This document shows, in pieces, positions 27,394-37,028 of a DNA stretch of 64,000 nt. Made by a program: the position numbers and the translations under genes. A model generated the notes under the pieces. The model did no database searches, was not told where the DNA came from, and was given only the letters and a program-made list of their open reading frames with translations. The first letter of the stretch is position 1; the number at the start of each line of letters is the position of its first letter. Origin of the DNA: Microbacterium sp. zg-Y625 (GTDB lineage: Bacteria > Actinomycetota > Actinomycetes > Actinomycetales > Microbacteriaceae); the NCBI RefSeq assembly GCF_030246925.1, contig NZ_CP126740.1, positions 2,232,001 to 2,296,000 on the forward strand, given 5' to 3'.

Positions 27394-29163
27394 GTGGCTA
27401 TAGCCGCACACGCAGGCAAGACCGATGCGCTGACCGACTGGTGGCGCAGCGTCAGCCTGCGCGCGAAGGTCACAGGGGTCACCGTCGCGGTGCTCGCGAT
27501 CGGGCTCGTCGCCGCGGGCGTGGGAACGCTCGGGTTCCTGCGCAACACCCTGGCCACGAACCTCGACTCCCAGGTGCAGCAGCTGGCCGAGACGGATGCC
27601 GTCAGCAGCGTCTTCACCGGCACGGTCACCGAGGACGGTGACGATTTCCGGGTGAAGTCGGATGCCACGGCGTACTTCGTCGCGGTGTACGGTCCCGACG
27701 GCAGCTTCATCACCAGCGGCGGCGGCAACGACGAGCCCCCGCCGATCTTCCCGAAGACCTTCACCCTCGCGCAGGCCACGATCTACGGCACCAGCACGGT
27801 GTTCGATCTGCACAACAGCGAGGGCGGACCGAACTACCGCGCCGCTGTGGGGGTTGAAGACACCCCGGTGGGCGTCTTCTACACGCAGCTGGTCGCCCTG
27901 CCGACCGCTCCCAACGAGCGCTTCCTGACCGCGTTCCTCGGCATCTACAGCTTCTTGGCGCTCATCACCGTGATCGCCAGCGCCTTTCTCGTGCGGTGGA
28001 TCGTCACCCTCACCTTCCGCAGTCTCGGTCAGGTCGAGGCGACGGCCGACGCCATCGCCGCCGGGGACTTCAGTCTGCGCATGACCGACATCGAACCGCC
28101 GACGACCGAGGTGGGGCGCCTGAAGACGGCGATCAACGCGATGCTCGGACGCATCGACGGCGCCCTGTCCGAACGGGATGCCACGGTGCGCCAGATGCGC
28201 CGCTTCATCGGCGACGCCAGCCACGAGCTGCGCACACCACTGGTCACGGTGCGCGGGTACGCCGAGCTGTACCGGATGGGTGCCATTTCCGGCGAGGAGC
28301 AGATCGCCCAGTCGATGGACCGCATCGAGAAGGAGGCGATCCGCATGGGGGTGCTCGTCGAGGACCTTCTCGCGCTCGCCCGCCTGGACGAGCGCCGCGG
28401 CGTGACCCTGGCCCCCGTGGACCTGCGCCCGATCGCACGCGACGCGGCCCTCGACGCGCGTGCCGCGGCGCCCCAGCGCGCCGTGATGGCGTTGGACACC
28501 ACGGCCGCGGTGGGCCAGGGTCCGGATCCCGCGCCGGCATCCGCCGCTGAGCGGGAGGGCACCCACCCCGGGCGAAAGCGCGCGCCGCACACGCCGGCGA
28601 CGGGACTCGCGGGAGCGACCCTGTCGCTGCTGCGCCGCCGACCGAAGCAGCCCGCTCCGGCTCCGGGCGAGCAGCCGAGCCCCCCGGTGTCCGAGCCGGC
28701 GACGACGACACCGCTCGCCCCCATCGTGCTCGGTGACGAGAACGGCATCCGGCAGGTGGTGACGAACCTGCTGGGCAACGCGCGCCGCTACAGTCCCGAG
28801 GACTCGCCGATCGAGCTGACGGTCGGCGTGGATCGCGAGACGCGCACCGGCTGGATCGCCGTGAGCGACCACGGCGAGGGCGTGCCGCCGCAGATCCGCG
28901 ACAAGATCTTCCAGCGCTTCTGGCGGGCCGACACGTCACGCACGCGCGAGACCGGCGGGTCGGGCCTGGGGCTGTCCATCGTGGCGGCGATCGTCGAGTC
29001 GCTGCACGGCACGATCGAGGTCGACGACACCCCCGGCGGCGGAGCGACGTTCCGCGTGGCATTCCCCCTGGCGGCCACACCCGCCCCCACGCCCGCCGAG
29101 CAGCTCACGGTCGAGACGCAGCCGATGCCCAAGATGCCGAGATCGACGCCCGCCGAGGGCTGA
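27394..29163 (+). CDS. Sensor histidine kinase with a proline-rich insert
   Basis: 589 aa. Membrane segment (~26-50), extracytoplasmic sensor domain (~51-178), second membrane segment (LGIYSFLALITVIASAFLV), HAMP, DHp with phospho-acceptor H277 in DASHELRTPL, and HATPase_c (N-box LLGNARRYS, G1 SDHGEGVP, G2 TGGSGLGLSI). Between the DHp domain and the N-box lies an atypical Pro/Arg-rich stretch at ~372-442 that interrupts the catalytic domain. The acidic C-tail follows G2. Cognate partner of the regulator four bases upstream; stimulus unknown. Confidence 0.93.
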   Translation: MAIAAHAGKTDALTDWWRSVSLRAKVTGVTVAVLAIGLVAAGVGTLGFLRNTLATNLDSQVQQLAETDAVSSVFTGTVTEDGDDFRVKSDATAYFVAVYGPDGSFITSGGGNDEPPPIFPKTFTLAQATIYGTSTVFDLHNSEGGPNYRAAVGVEDTPVGVFYTQLVALPTAPNERFLTAFLGIYSFLALITVIASAFLVRWIVTLTFRSLGQVEATADAIAAGDFSLRMTDIEPPTTEVGRLKTAINAMLGRIDGALSERDATVRQMRRFIGDASHELRTPLVTVRGYAELYRMGAISGEEQIAQSMDRIEKEAIRMGVLVEDLLALARLDERRGVTLAPVDLRPIARDAALDARAAAPQRAVMALDTTAAVGQGPDPAPASAAEREGTHPGRKRAPHTPATGLAGATLSLLRRRPKQPAPAPGEQPSPPVSEPATTTPLAPIVLGDENGIRQVVTNLLGNARRYSPEDSPIELTVGVDRETRTGWIAVSDHGEGVPPQIRDKIFQRFWRADTSRTRETGGSGLGLSIVAAIVESLHGTIEVDDTPGGGATFRVAFPLAATPAPTPAEQLTVETQPMPKMPRSTPAEG

Positions 29164-29285
29164 CGCCTCGCCGCCTCCTCCCCAGCCGCCCGCGTGCGGG
29201 ATCCATCCCGAAAAGCGTGCCGGCGCGGCTCGCCCGACGCGCACCCGCCCTAACGTGGCGCGCAACGCTCGTGAAGGGAGCACCC

Positions 29286-29573
29286 ATGGCCGTCTTCTCC
29301 GTCGACAGCGACGCCGTCCTCACCGCCACCGCCGCCGTACGCGGCACCGCCGACCGCCTGGCCGGCGAGACCTCCGCCATGCTGGCGCAGCTCACCGCGC
29401 TGCAGTCCTCCTGGACCGGCAGCGCCGCCCTCGGTTTCCAGTCGGTCATCGACCGCTGGCGCGCGACCCAGCGCGAGGTCGAGACCTCGCTCGCCGACAT
29501 CAGCGCCGCCCTCGCCACCGCCGGACAGCAGTACGCGCAGACCGAGGCCGCCACGGCGGGACTGTTCCGGTAA
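29286..29573 (+). CDS. WXG100-family (EsxA-like) protein
   Basis: 95 aa, no signal peptide, helix-hairpin-helix pattern with the turn motif SWTGSA (WxG) near residue 41 and a C-terminal YAQTEAAT close to the YxxxD/E export-type signal of ESX substrates. GAAGGGAGC precedes ATG 29286. No ESX machinery (EccC ATPase, EccD) or second WXG100 gene is in the window, so export would depend on a system elsewhere. Followed by a strong terminator. Confidence 0.85.
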   Translation: MAVFSVDSDAVLTATAAVRGTADRLAGETSAMLAQLTALQSSWTGSAALGFQSVIDRWRATQREVETSLADISAALATAGQQYAQTEAATAGLFR

Positions 29574-29590
29574 CCCCCGCCGGAAACGGC

Positions 29591-29620
29591 GAAGGGCCCC
29601 TCCGTGAGGAGGGGCCCTTC
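29591..29620. terminator. Bidirectional terminator
   Basis: GAAGGGCCCCTCC-GTGA-GGAGGGGCCCTTC forms a perfect 13-bp stem with a 4-nt loop between the WXG100 gene and the convergent groEL. Confidence 0.85.
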
Positions 29621-29641
29621 GTTCATCGGGTTCTGATCAGA

Positions 29642-31323
<1,682 letters not shown>

Positions 31324-31443
31324 GCCATTCTGGCACTCGCCCCTGGGGAGTGCAAGCCACGCCGGGCGCGCCGACACACATCGACACACGTCTCGGACCG
31401 GTGGATGCCGCAGCGGCAGGAGCCGCCGGCATCCACTGTTCGC

Positions 31444-31644
31444 TCAGAGCGGGCGCACGGCCTCCGCCTGCGGGCCCTTCTGACCGGTGCCGAGGGTGAA
31501 CTCCACCTGCTGGCCTTCTTCCAGCACGCGGAACCCGCTCATCTCGATGCTCGAGTAATGGACGAAGACGTCCTGGCCGTCGGCCTGGGTGATGAACCCG
31601 AAGCCCTTCTCAGCGTTGAACCATTTGACGGTGCCCTGTGCCAT
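31444..31644 (-). CDS. cspA: Cold-shock protein CspA family
   Basis: 66 aa, a single OB-fold cold-shock domain with RNP1-like KGFGFIT and RNP2-like VFVHYSS. Starts [22 protein letters not shown] precedes the ATG. Single-stranded nucleic-acid chaperone. Transcribed toward groEL with an upstream region that runs into the triple-repeat array (31816-32225), so its 5' leader may include these elements. Confidence 0.96.
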   Translation of the reverse strand: MAQGTVKWFNAEKGFGFITQADGQDVFVHYSSIEMSGFRVLEEGQQVEFTLGTGQKGPQAEAVRPL

Positions 31645-31815
31645 GCGGATCTCCTGTTGCTGATGGAACGACGAAAGCGTATCCAGCAGGATTCACCCGT
31701 TCACCCTGATCAGCGGACTTTTGACGCAGGCGCATCGAAGTGTTCACACGCGCGAAACACGGGGTCCGCGGCGCGGGCCCGCCGCCGCTGCCGCGTGCTT
31801 GCTCCCAGCCCGCGC

Positions 31816-31893
31816 GCCGCCGCAACTTCGGAAAACGCCACAGCCTCGGACCCCAGCGCCCGAATCCCTCCGAAGCAGTGACCTTCTCCGAAG
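31816..31893. repeat. Palindromic TCGGA/TCCGA repeat, copy 1
   Basis: TCGGA at 31828 and 31846, then TCCGA at 31869 and 31887 (steps 18, 23, 18). Outer CTTCGGA (31826-31832) and TCCGAAG (31887-31893) are exact inverted arms. Preceded by a GCCGCCGCAA leader also present in the other copies. Confidence 0.85.
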
Positions 31894-31986
31894 ATCCGAC
31901 GGAGGGATGCCGGCGGGTAGGCGGCGGCAAGCCCGCTGCACCACCCCCGCTGCACCAGCCCGCCACTGTGCCCAATCCCAGCCCGC

Positions 31987-32064
31987 GCCGCCGCAGCTTC
32001 GGGAAACGCCACAGCCTCGGACCCCATCGCCCGAATCCCTCCGAACCAGTGACCTTCTCCGAAG
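31987..32064. repeat. Palindromic TCGGA/TCCGA repeat, copy 2
   Basis: TCGGG at 31999, TCGGA at 32017, TCCGA at 32040 and 32058 (steps 18, 23, 18). Nearly identical to copy 1 through the interior. Followed by GAACCGGCGCGGGGC, the unit that is tandemly repeated after copy 3. Confidence 0.85.
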
Positions 32065-32103
32065 AACCGGCGCGGGGCCGTGGCTGTCCCCCGCCGCCCC
32101 ACC

Positions 32104-32180
32104 TCGCCGCAACCTCGGAGATCGCCACAACCTCGGACCCGGAACCGAGATTCCCCTCCGAAACAGCGACCATCTCCGAA
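32104..32180. repeat. Palindromic TCGGA/TCCGA repeat, copy 3
   Basis: TCGGA at 32115 and 32133, TCCGA at 32157 and 32175 (steps 18, 24, 18). It is more diverged, but outer TCGGAGAT (32115-32122) and ATCTCCGA (32172-32179) extend pairing to 8 bp, so the arms have changed together. Confidence 0.8.
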
Positions 32181-32225
32181 GAAACGGCGCGGGGAGAACC
32201 GGCGCGGGGCGAACCGGCGCGGGGC
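32181..32225. repeat. Three 15-bp tandem repeats
   Basis: GAAACGGCGCGGGGA (32181-32195) and two GAACCGGCGCGGGGC units (32196-32210, 32211-32225). The same unit occurs once after copy 2 of the large repeat (32064-32078). The 31645-32248 gap holds these repeats and no convincing gene. Confidence 0.85.
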
Positions 32226-32248
32226 GATGGATGCCGCCGACCGCGGCC

Positions 32249-32815
32249 TCAGGGCGTGGGCTGTCCGCCCGAGACGCGGTCGAGTCCCAGCACGACGGCC
32301 AGCTGCCGCGAGTCCGGGTCGTCGACGGGCTGGTACACGTCGCTCTGCACCACCTGGGCGCCACCGATCACGTCGGCGAGGGCGAGGGCGGCCGCCTCGT
32401 CTGCGGGAAGCGGGTAGTACACCGTCGTCGTGGCGAAGTCGTCGGATCCGGCATCGCCGGCGAGCACCAGGTCGGCCTCCCACCCCGCAGCGATGATGTC
32501 GTCGCGCGCGCGGCTGGCAAGACCCGCCTCGGGTGTCGCGTTGAGCACCAGCACGTCATACGTCGTGTCGAGTGCGGGGGTGGCCACCGCGGGCTCCGCC
32601 ACCGTCGGCTCCGGTTCGGGAGAGAGCGTCACCCGGCCGGTGAGCACGAGCGTGCCGAAGATCCCCGCCGCGACGAGCACCACCGTGGCGAGGGCAGCCC
32701 ACAGCAGCACGACCCAGCCGCGCATGTGCGGATTCTCGGCCCGGTGCGCGCCGACGCGGCCGCTGCCGGCCGGAAGCTGGTCGAAGCGATCCTTCGGGTA
32801 GGTCGTTCTGGCCAC
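32249..32815 (-). CDS. LytR C-terminal-domain membrane protein
   Basis: 188 aa. Cytoplasmic N-terminus, one membrane segment (MRGWVVLLWAALATVVLVAAGIF, shown in part, ~31-58), Pro/Glu-rich spacer, and an extracytoplasmic LytR_C domain (YDVLVLNATPEAGLASRA, TTTVYYP, ALADVIGGAQVVQSD). Unlike LytR-CpsA-Psr enzymes there is no phosphotransferase domain; such LytR_C-only proteins are common in actinobacteria with unknown cell-wall roles. DUF3263 gene lies 9 bp upstream on the same strand. Confidence 0.85.
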   Translation of the reverse strand: MARTTYPKDRFDQLPAGSGRVGAHRAENPHMRGWVVLLWAALATVVLVAAGIFGTLVLTGRVTLSPEPEPTVAEPAVATPALDTTYDVLVLNATPEAGLASRARDDIIAAGWEADLVLAGDAGSDDFATTTVYYPLPADEAAALALADVIGGAQVVQSDVYQPVDDPDSRQLAVVLGLDRVSGGQPTP

Positions 32816-32824
32816 CCTGGAATG

Positions 32825-33085
32825 CTACCTGGCTACGCGCGGGCTCATCGCGACGCGGGCACGCCGCGCCTGCTCGCGGGCATCGCGGATGCGGCGCAGC
32901 CGCGACACCAGCATGGGGTCGTATTCCAGCGCCTCGGGGGTGTCCAGCAGCCGCCCGAGCAGCTGGTAGTAGCGCGCCGGCGACAGGCCCAGATGGGTGT
33001 GGATCGCCTCTTCTTTGCGGGGCCCGTGACGTGACCAGTTCGCCTCGAAGTCGAGAATCGCGCGGTCGCGAGGAGTCAAGGGCAC
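32825..33085 (-). CDS. DUF3263 protein
   Basis: 86 aa, all helical. Starts PLTPRDRAILDFEANWSRHG, with HTHLGLSPARYYQLLGRLLD looking like a helix-turn-helix. This matches actinobacterial DUF3263, whose function is unknown but whose fold suggests DNA binding. Immediately upstream of and probably co-transcribed with the LytR_C gene. Confidence 0.85.
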   Translation of the reverse strand: MPLTPRDRAILDFEANWSRHGPRKEEAIHTHLGLSPARYYQLLGRLLDTPEALEYDPMLVSRLRRIRDAREQARRARVAMSPRVAR

Positions 33086-33094
33086 CCCTCCACG

Positions 33095-34105
33095 CTAACG
33101 CGGCGTCGCGGCATCCTCGGCGCGCCACTCCAGCCAACCGCCGAGCGGGTCGGCGGCAGCGACCACGTCGCCGTCGAGGGCCACGGCGAAGCCACCGGGC
33201 CATTCGGCGACGTCGACCGGGGATGTCCATCCCTCGTGCAGCGCGGGGGCGTCGATCGTCACCCATCGCCCCGCGGCGCGGGCGGCGGCGATGGTCGCGT
33301 GGCGGGCGGGCCACGGCATGAGCGCGAGCACGCCGGGAGTGGTGACGACGAGCGTGGCATCCGGCGGCGCGAGGGCTGCGACCTCCGCGATCTTCTCCGC
33401 CCCGTCTCCGGCGACCAGCAGCGGCGGGTCGGATGCCGCGATGCGCAGCGCCCGACGCACGCGCTCGGCGCGGCCGGTCTCGCCCGGCCACACCAGTCCG
33501 GTCAGCCAGCGCTCGGTGTCGGGGTCCCGCGGGTCGAGGGGCTCCAGGTCGATGCCGGCACGCCACACGATCTCGGGCAGCGCGAGCGGTGGCATCCGGT
33601 CGCCGCGCAGCTCGCTGGTGAGCGTCACCGGTGATGGCCCGTCGGCGGGCTCGAGCACCACCTCGTCGCCGTCGGCGCGCCGATAGCGATAGCCGTACCG
33701 GTCGGGGTACAGACACAGTCCGGCACTGGCGCCCACCTCGAGCAGTGCGATCGGTCCGGGCACCAGGGCGAGCGCCGGCAGCAGCGCCGCGCACCGCAGC
33801 GGTTCGTTGGTCTGCACGCTCCGGCGGTCGCACTCGGCGACCACCGCGTCGGCGTGGGCGCGGGTCCACGCCGACCACGACGCGTACCCCGCTTCGGGCG
33901 CTCCGAGCAGGCGCGTGACGGCGAAGACGAGCGGCGGCTGGCGCCGGGCGGGCGCGATGCGCGCGAGCAGTCGCTGCATGCCGGGGTCGCCAGCGACGCC
34001 GGCGGCCCACTCCCGGTACACCTCGGACCGGCCGGGCGCCTCGTCCCGCGCGAACCGCGCGTAGCGTTCGCGCACCGTGGATGTGGCATCCGCCGTCGTC
34101 GTCAT
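33095..34105 (-). CDS. DUF2332 family protein
   Basis: 336 aa, soluble. Family hallmarks include VYREWAAGVAGD, the block PPLVFAVTRLLG, QTNEPLRCAALLPAL and a Rossmann-like LLEVGASAGLCLYPD that resembles a SAM-binding glycine motif, so a methyltransferase fold is possible. A CAGAAT box six bases before ATG 34105 suggests a leaderless message. Its stop is 9 bp upstream of the DUF3263 start on the same strand. Confidence 0.85.
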   Translation of the reverse strand: MTTTADATSTVRERYARFARDEAPGRSEVYREWAAGVAGDPGMQRLLARIAPARRQPPLVFAVTRLLGAPEAGYASWSAWTRAHADAVVAECDRRSVQTNEPLRCAALLPALALVPGPIALLEVGASAGLCLYPDRYGYRYRRADGDEVVLEPADGPSPVTLTSELRGDRMPPLALPEIVWRAGIDLEPLDPRDPDTERWLTGLVWPGETGRAERVRRALRIAASDPPLLVAGDGAEKIAEVAALAPPDATLVVTTPGVLALMPWPARHATIAAARAAGRWVTIDAPALHEGWTSPVDVAEWPGGFAVALDGDVVAAADPLGGWLEWRAEDAATPR

Positions 34106-34173
34106 CCCTTCATTCTGCGCGAGCGGAACAGGGCGGCCCTGCGTCGGGTTGAATGGAGTGACGAAGGAGAGAT

Positions 34174-34581
34174 ATGACGTACGCGGTGAACAAGAGCGAA
34201 GACGAATGGCGCCAGGAGCTGGGTGCCGAGCAGTATGCGGTGCTGCGCCAGGCAGCGACCGAGCGCCCCTGGACCGGTGAACTGCTCGACGAGAGCCGCG
34301 CGGGACTGTATGCCTGTGCGGCGTGCGGCGCGGAGCTGTTCCAGAGCGGCACCAAGTTCGACTCGCACTGCGGGTGGCCGAGCTTCTACGAGTCGGTGCG
34401 CCCCGAGGCGGTCGAGCTGATCGACGACAGCAGCCACGGCATGGTGCGCACCGAGGTGCGCTGCGCCAACTGCGGCTCGCACCTGGGGCACGTGTTCCCC
34501 GACGGTTTCGGCACGCCCACGGGCGACCGTTACTGCATGAACTCGGTCGCGCTGCAGTTCACGCCGGAACAGCAGGCGTGA
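34174..34581 (+). CDS. msrB: Peptide-methionine (R)-S-oxide reductase MsrB
   Basis: 135 aa. Reduces methionine-R-sulfoxide in proteins. Zinc-binding pairs C48/C51 (CAAC) and C97/C100 (CANC), and the catalytic Cys at ~121 in RYCMNS. GAAGGAGAG precedes ATG 34174. Its stop overlaps the nitroreductase start (GTGA), suggesting a small oxidative-stress operon. Confidence 0.97.
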   Translation: MTYAVNKSEDEWRQELGAEQYAVLRQAATERPWTGELLDESRAGLYACAACGAELFQSGTKFDSHCGWPSFYESVRPEAVELIDDSSHGMVRTEVRCANCGSHLGHVFPDGFGTPTGDRYCMNSVALQFTPEQQA

Positions 34582-35132
34582 CCGCACGCGACGCGATGCG
34601 GCGTCGCCGGTCCCTGTCGAAGGTGACCGACGACGCCCCCACGCACGACGAGCTGCTCGAGCTCGTCGGCGCGGCCGGTCGCGTCGCCGACCACTCCGAG
34701 CTGAAGCCCTGGCGGCTGATCGAGCTGCGCGGCGACGACCGGCTGACGCTGGGACGCGCGATCAACAAGGCTCTCGGCGAGAAGGGCGCATCGTCCAAGC
34801 CGTTGCGCGCGCCCCTGCTGATCGCGGTCGTCGCCAGCTATCGCAAGAGCGAGAAGGTGCCGCACTGGGAGCAGCAGGCCGTGGCATCCGGCGTCGCCCA
34901 CGCCCTCAGCCTGCTGCTGGACGAAGCCGGATGGGGTGTCATCTGGCGCAGCGGCCACTACACGCGGGCCAAGGCGGTGGCGAAGGCGCACGGGCTTAAG
35001 AAGAACGAGCGGCTGCTCGGCTGGCTGTACGTCGGCGGCAGGCCGGAGCGCTCCCGTGAGGGGCGCGACAAGGTGATCGACGCCGAGAAGTTCGTCAGCC
35101 GGATGCCGCCACCCAAGAAGCCGATCACGTAG
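34578..35132 (+). CDS. Nitroreductase-family flavoprotein
   Basis: 184 aa. N-terminal MRRRRSLSKV (the family's RRS/R-x-Y-type FMN contact), ADHSELKPWRL, and a central VASGVAHALSLLLDEAGWGVIWRSG typical of FMN-dependent NAD(P)H nitroreductases. Substrate unknown. GTG 34578 overlaps msrB, so the two are translated together. Confidence 0.85.
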   Translation: MTARDAMRRRRSLSKVTDDAPTHDELLELVGAAGRVADHSELKPWRLIELRGDDRLTLGRAINKALGEKGASSKPLRAPLLIAVVASYRKSEKVPHWEQQAVASGVAHALSLLLDEAGWGVIWRSGHYTRAKAVAKAHGLKKNERLLGWLYVGGRPERSREGRDKVIDAEKFVSRMPPPKKPIT

Positions 35133-35137
35133 CGGCG

Positions 35138-36088
35138 TCAGCGCGCGCGGCGCCGGCGCCACGGCACCGCCGCGACCACGACCGACGCGAGGGCGACGGC
35201 GGCCATCGTCAGCGCCGTGCCGACGCTGGGCCCCGCAGGGGCCGGCCAGACGAGGTCGAGCGCGACGGATGCCGCGAGCTGACCGGCGACCGAGGCGAGG
35301 CCCAGCAGCAGCACGCCGGTGTGCACGACGAGGGCGGCCGACAGGAAGATGTAGCAGACCCCGAGTGCGCCGCCCACGTACAGCCAGGGCTCGGTCGGCA
35401 GCGCGGCAGGCGGGCCGGTGACGGCGACGCCGACCCCGGCGGCGACGAGCAGGCACAGCGACCCGCCGATGAAGTTGACGAGGGTCGCGGTCAGCGGCGT
35501 TCCGACGCGCTGGCGCAGCCGCCCGTTGGTCGCCTGCTGCCACGCGATGCCGACACCCGCGGCGAAGGGCAGCAGCAGCATCCACAGCGGCGCGTCGACG
35601 GCGCCTCCCGCGAGGGCGATGGCGACGGCGGCGAGGGCGAGCACGCCGCCGAGCACCCGCCCGGTGGTGATGGCCACGACGCCCGACGGCCCGGCGCCGA
35701 GCCGGTCGAGCACGAGCCCGCACACGGTCTGGCCGGCGACGATGCCGACGGTGAACAGCGCGACACCGATGAGTCCGACGGCGAGCCCCTGCGTGGCGAC
35801 GGTGAGTGCACCGGCGGCGCCGCCGCACAGCATCCAGAAGGGGATGCGGCGCTCGCGCACCCCGGATGCCAGGCGCACGAATCCCCGTCGACCTGCCGGA
35901 AGCGCGATCGAGGCGACCGTCAGGATGAGCAGGCCCGACCCGAACGAGATCAGTGCCGCGACGAGGCCGTCTTCCAGCCGCACGCCGAGCTGGCCGTTGA
36001 CCCGGGCCTGCACTGCGGTCATCACACCGATGAGGGCGGCGCCGCCCAACGCGACCCAGACGGGGAGGCGCGGAGACTCGGTGGGCAC
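35138..36088 (-). CDS. DMT-superfamily transporter, YdcZ (DUF606) type
   Basis: 316 aa with about ten membrane segments arranged as two homologous DMT_YdcZ halves (ALIGVMTAVQARVNGQLG and TEPWLYVGGALGVCYIF as family-like blocks). Substrate unknown. GTG 36088 is supported by a TAGACT box (36095-36100) six bases upstream, i.e. leaderless. Convergent with the msrB-nitroreductase pair. Confidence 0.85.
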   Translation of the reverse strand: MPTESPRLPVWVALGGAALIGVMTAVQARVNGQLGVRLEDGLVAALISFGSGLLILTVASIALPAGRRGFVRLASGVRERRIPFWMLCGGAAGALTVATQGLAVGLIGVALFTVGIVAGQTVCGLVLDRLGAGPSGVVAITTGRVLGGVLALAAVAIALAGGAVDAPLWMLLLPFAAGVGIAWQQATNGRLRQRVGTPLTATLVNFIGGSLCLLVAAGVGVAVTGPPAALPTEPWLYVGGALGVCYIFLSAALVVHTGVLLLGLASVAGQLAASVALDLVWPAPAGPSVGTALTMAAVALASVVVAAVPWRRRRAR

Positions 36089-36180
36089 CGCGGAAGTCTA
36101 GCCGCGGCCCGGAGCGCGCCTCGTCACGCCGTCAGGCGGCACAGATCCGATGCCGCGCAGCCTCGAGCACACGTCGGGGG

Positions 36181-36822
36181 TCATCCCTCCAGCAGGGTGA
36201 GTCGGCGGCGCAGCTCGGCCGAGGGAGAGAAGTGCGCCGCCATGACCGCCTCGACCTCGTCCGCGTCACGGCGACGCAGCGCCGCGATGATCGCCGCGTG
36301 CTCTCGGTCCCGCTTGGCGTAGTCCCCGCCGTCGGCGCGAAGTGCCGCTTCGAAGTAGAAGCGGCTCACGTTGCGCAGATTGGTGAGGATGCCGACGAGG
36401 GTGGGGTTGCGCGTCGCCTCGATGATGATCATGTGGAAGCGATGGTTCAGCTCCACCCAGACGCTGCCCTCAGCGCCCGGCATCCGCCCGTGAAGCTCCT
36501 CGAGCTCCGCGATCTCGGTGGGACTGATCCGCTCCGTGGCTTGTCGGGCCGCGTACGGCTCGAGTATGAGACGCAGCTCGTTGATGTCGACCGCCTCCGC
36601 CGGGTCGAGTTCGCGTACGCGGGCCGCCCGGTGGGCGGTCGCCGTGATGAGCCCCTCGTTCACGAGATCGCGCATCGCCTCGCGCACCGGCGTCGCGCTC
36701 ACCCCGTACTCGCGCGCGAGGTCGGTCTGCACGAGTCGTGAGCCCGGGGCCCGTGCGCCGCCGTAGATCTCCGAGCGCAGCCGCGTCAGCACGTTCTCTC
36801 GGTTCGTCTTCGGGTTCTGCAT
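36181..36822 (-). CDS. GntR-family regulator (FadR-like, FCD domain)
   Basis: 213 aa. N-terminal winged helix (LVQTDLAREYGVSATPVREAMRDLVNEG) and an all-helical FCD ligand domain with likely metal-binding residues (ELNHRFHMIIIEA, KRDREHAAII). FCD regulators usually sense organic acids. Divergent from the TRAP operon; two sites with TTCTATAGA lie between. ATG 36822 is preferred; the ORF extends 59 codons upstream through AT-richer operator DNA. Confidence 0.9.
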   Translation of the reverse strand: MQNPKTNRENVLTRLRSEIYGGARAPGSRLVQTDLAREYGVSATPVREAMRDLVNEGLITATAHRAARVRELDPAEAVDINELRLILEPYAARQATERISPTEIAELEELHGRMPGAEGSVWVELNHRFHMIIIEATRNPTLVGILTNLRNVSRFYFEAALRADGGDYAKRDREHAAIIAALRRRDADEVEAVMAAHFSPSAELRRRLTLLEG

Positions 36823-36848
36823 CGTCGTCCCCCCGTTCTCTCCCACAA

Positions 36849-36990
36849 TTCTATAGATAGCCGTTGATCGGCTCACGAGGCTTATCGCGACCTTGTTACG
36901 AGATCGCCCCAAACTCGCGAAATCTCGCGCGTATCCGGAACGATCACGAAACTTTCGCGAAACGCGACCTCCATAACTTCTATAGAAGTT
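36849..36990. promoter_or_regulatory. Two GntR operator candidates (TTCTATAGA)
   Basis: AACTTCTATAGAAGTT (36975-36990) is a perfect 16-bp palindrome near the TRAP promoter. TTCTATAGA recurs at 36849-36857, 27 bp upstream of the gntR start. The intervening AT-richer DNA should hold both promoters. Confidence 0.75.
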
Positions 36991-37028
36991 GATCGACACC
37001 GCTTCGGCGGTCCCACAGGGAGGTCCCC

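Noticed and set aside
31721..33034. 437-aa plus-strand ORF over the triple repeat
   Set aside because: The repeated units give repeated peptides only because copy spacing keeps the frame open. The sequence is Arg/Pro-rich and the right half is antisense to the LytR_C gene.
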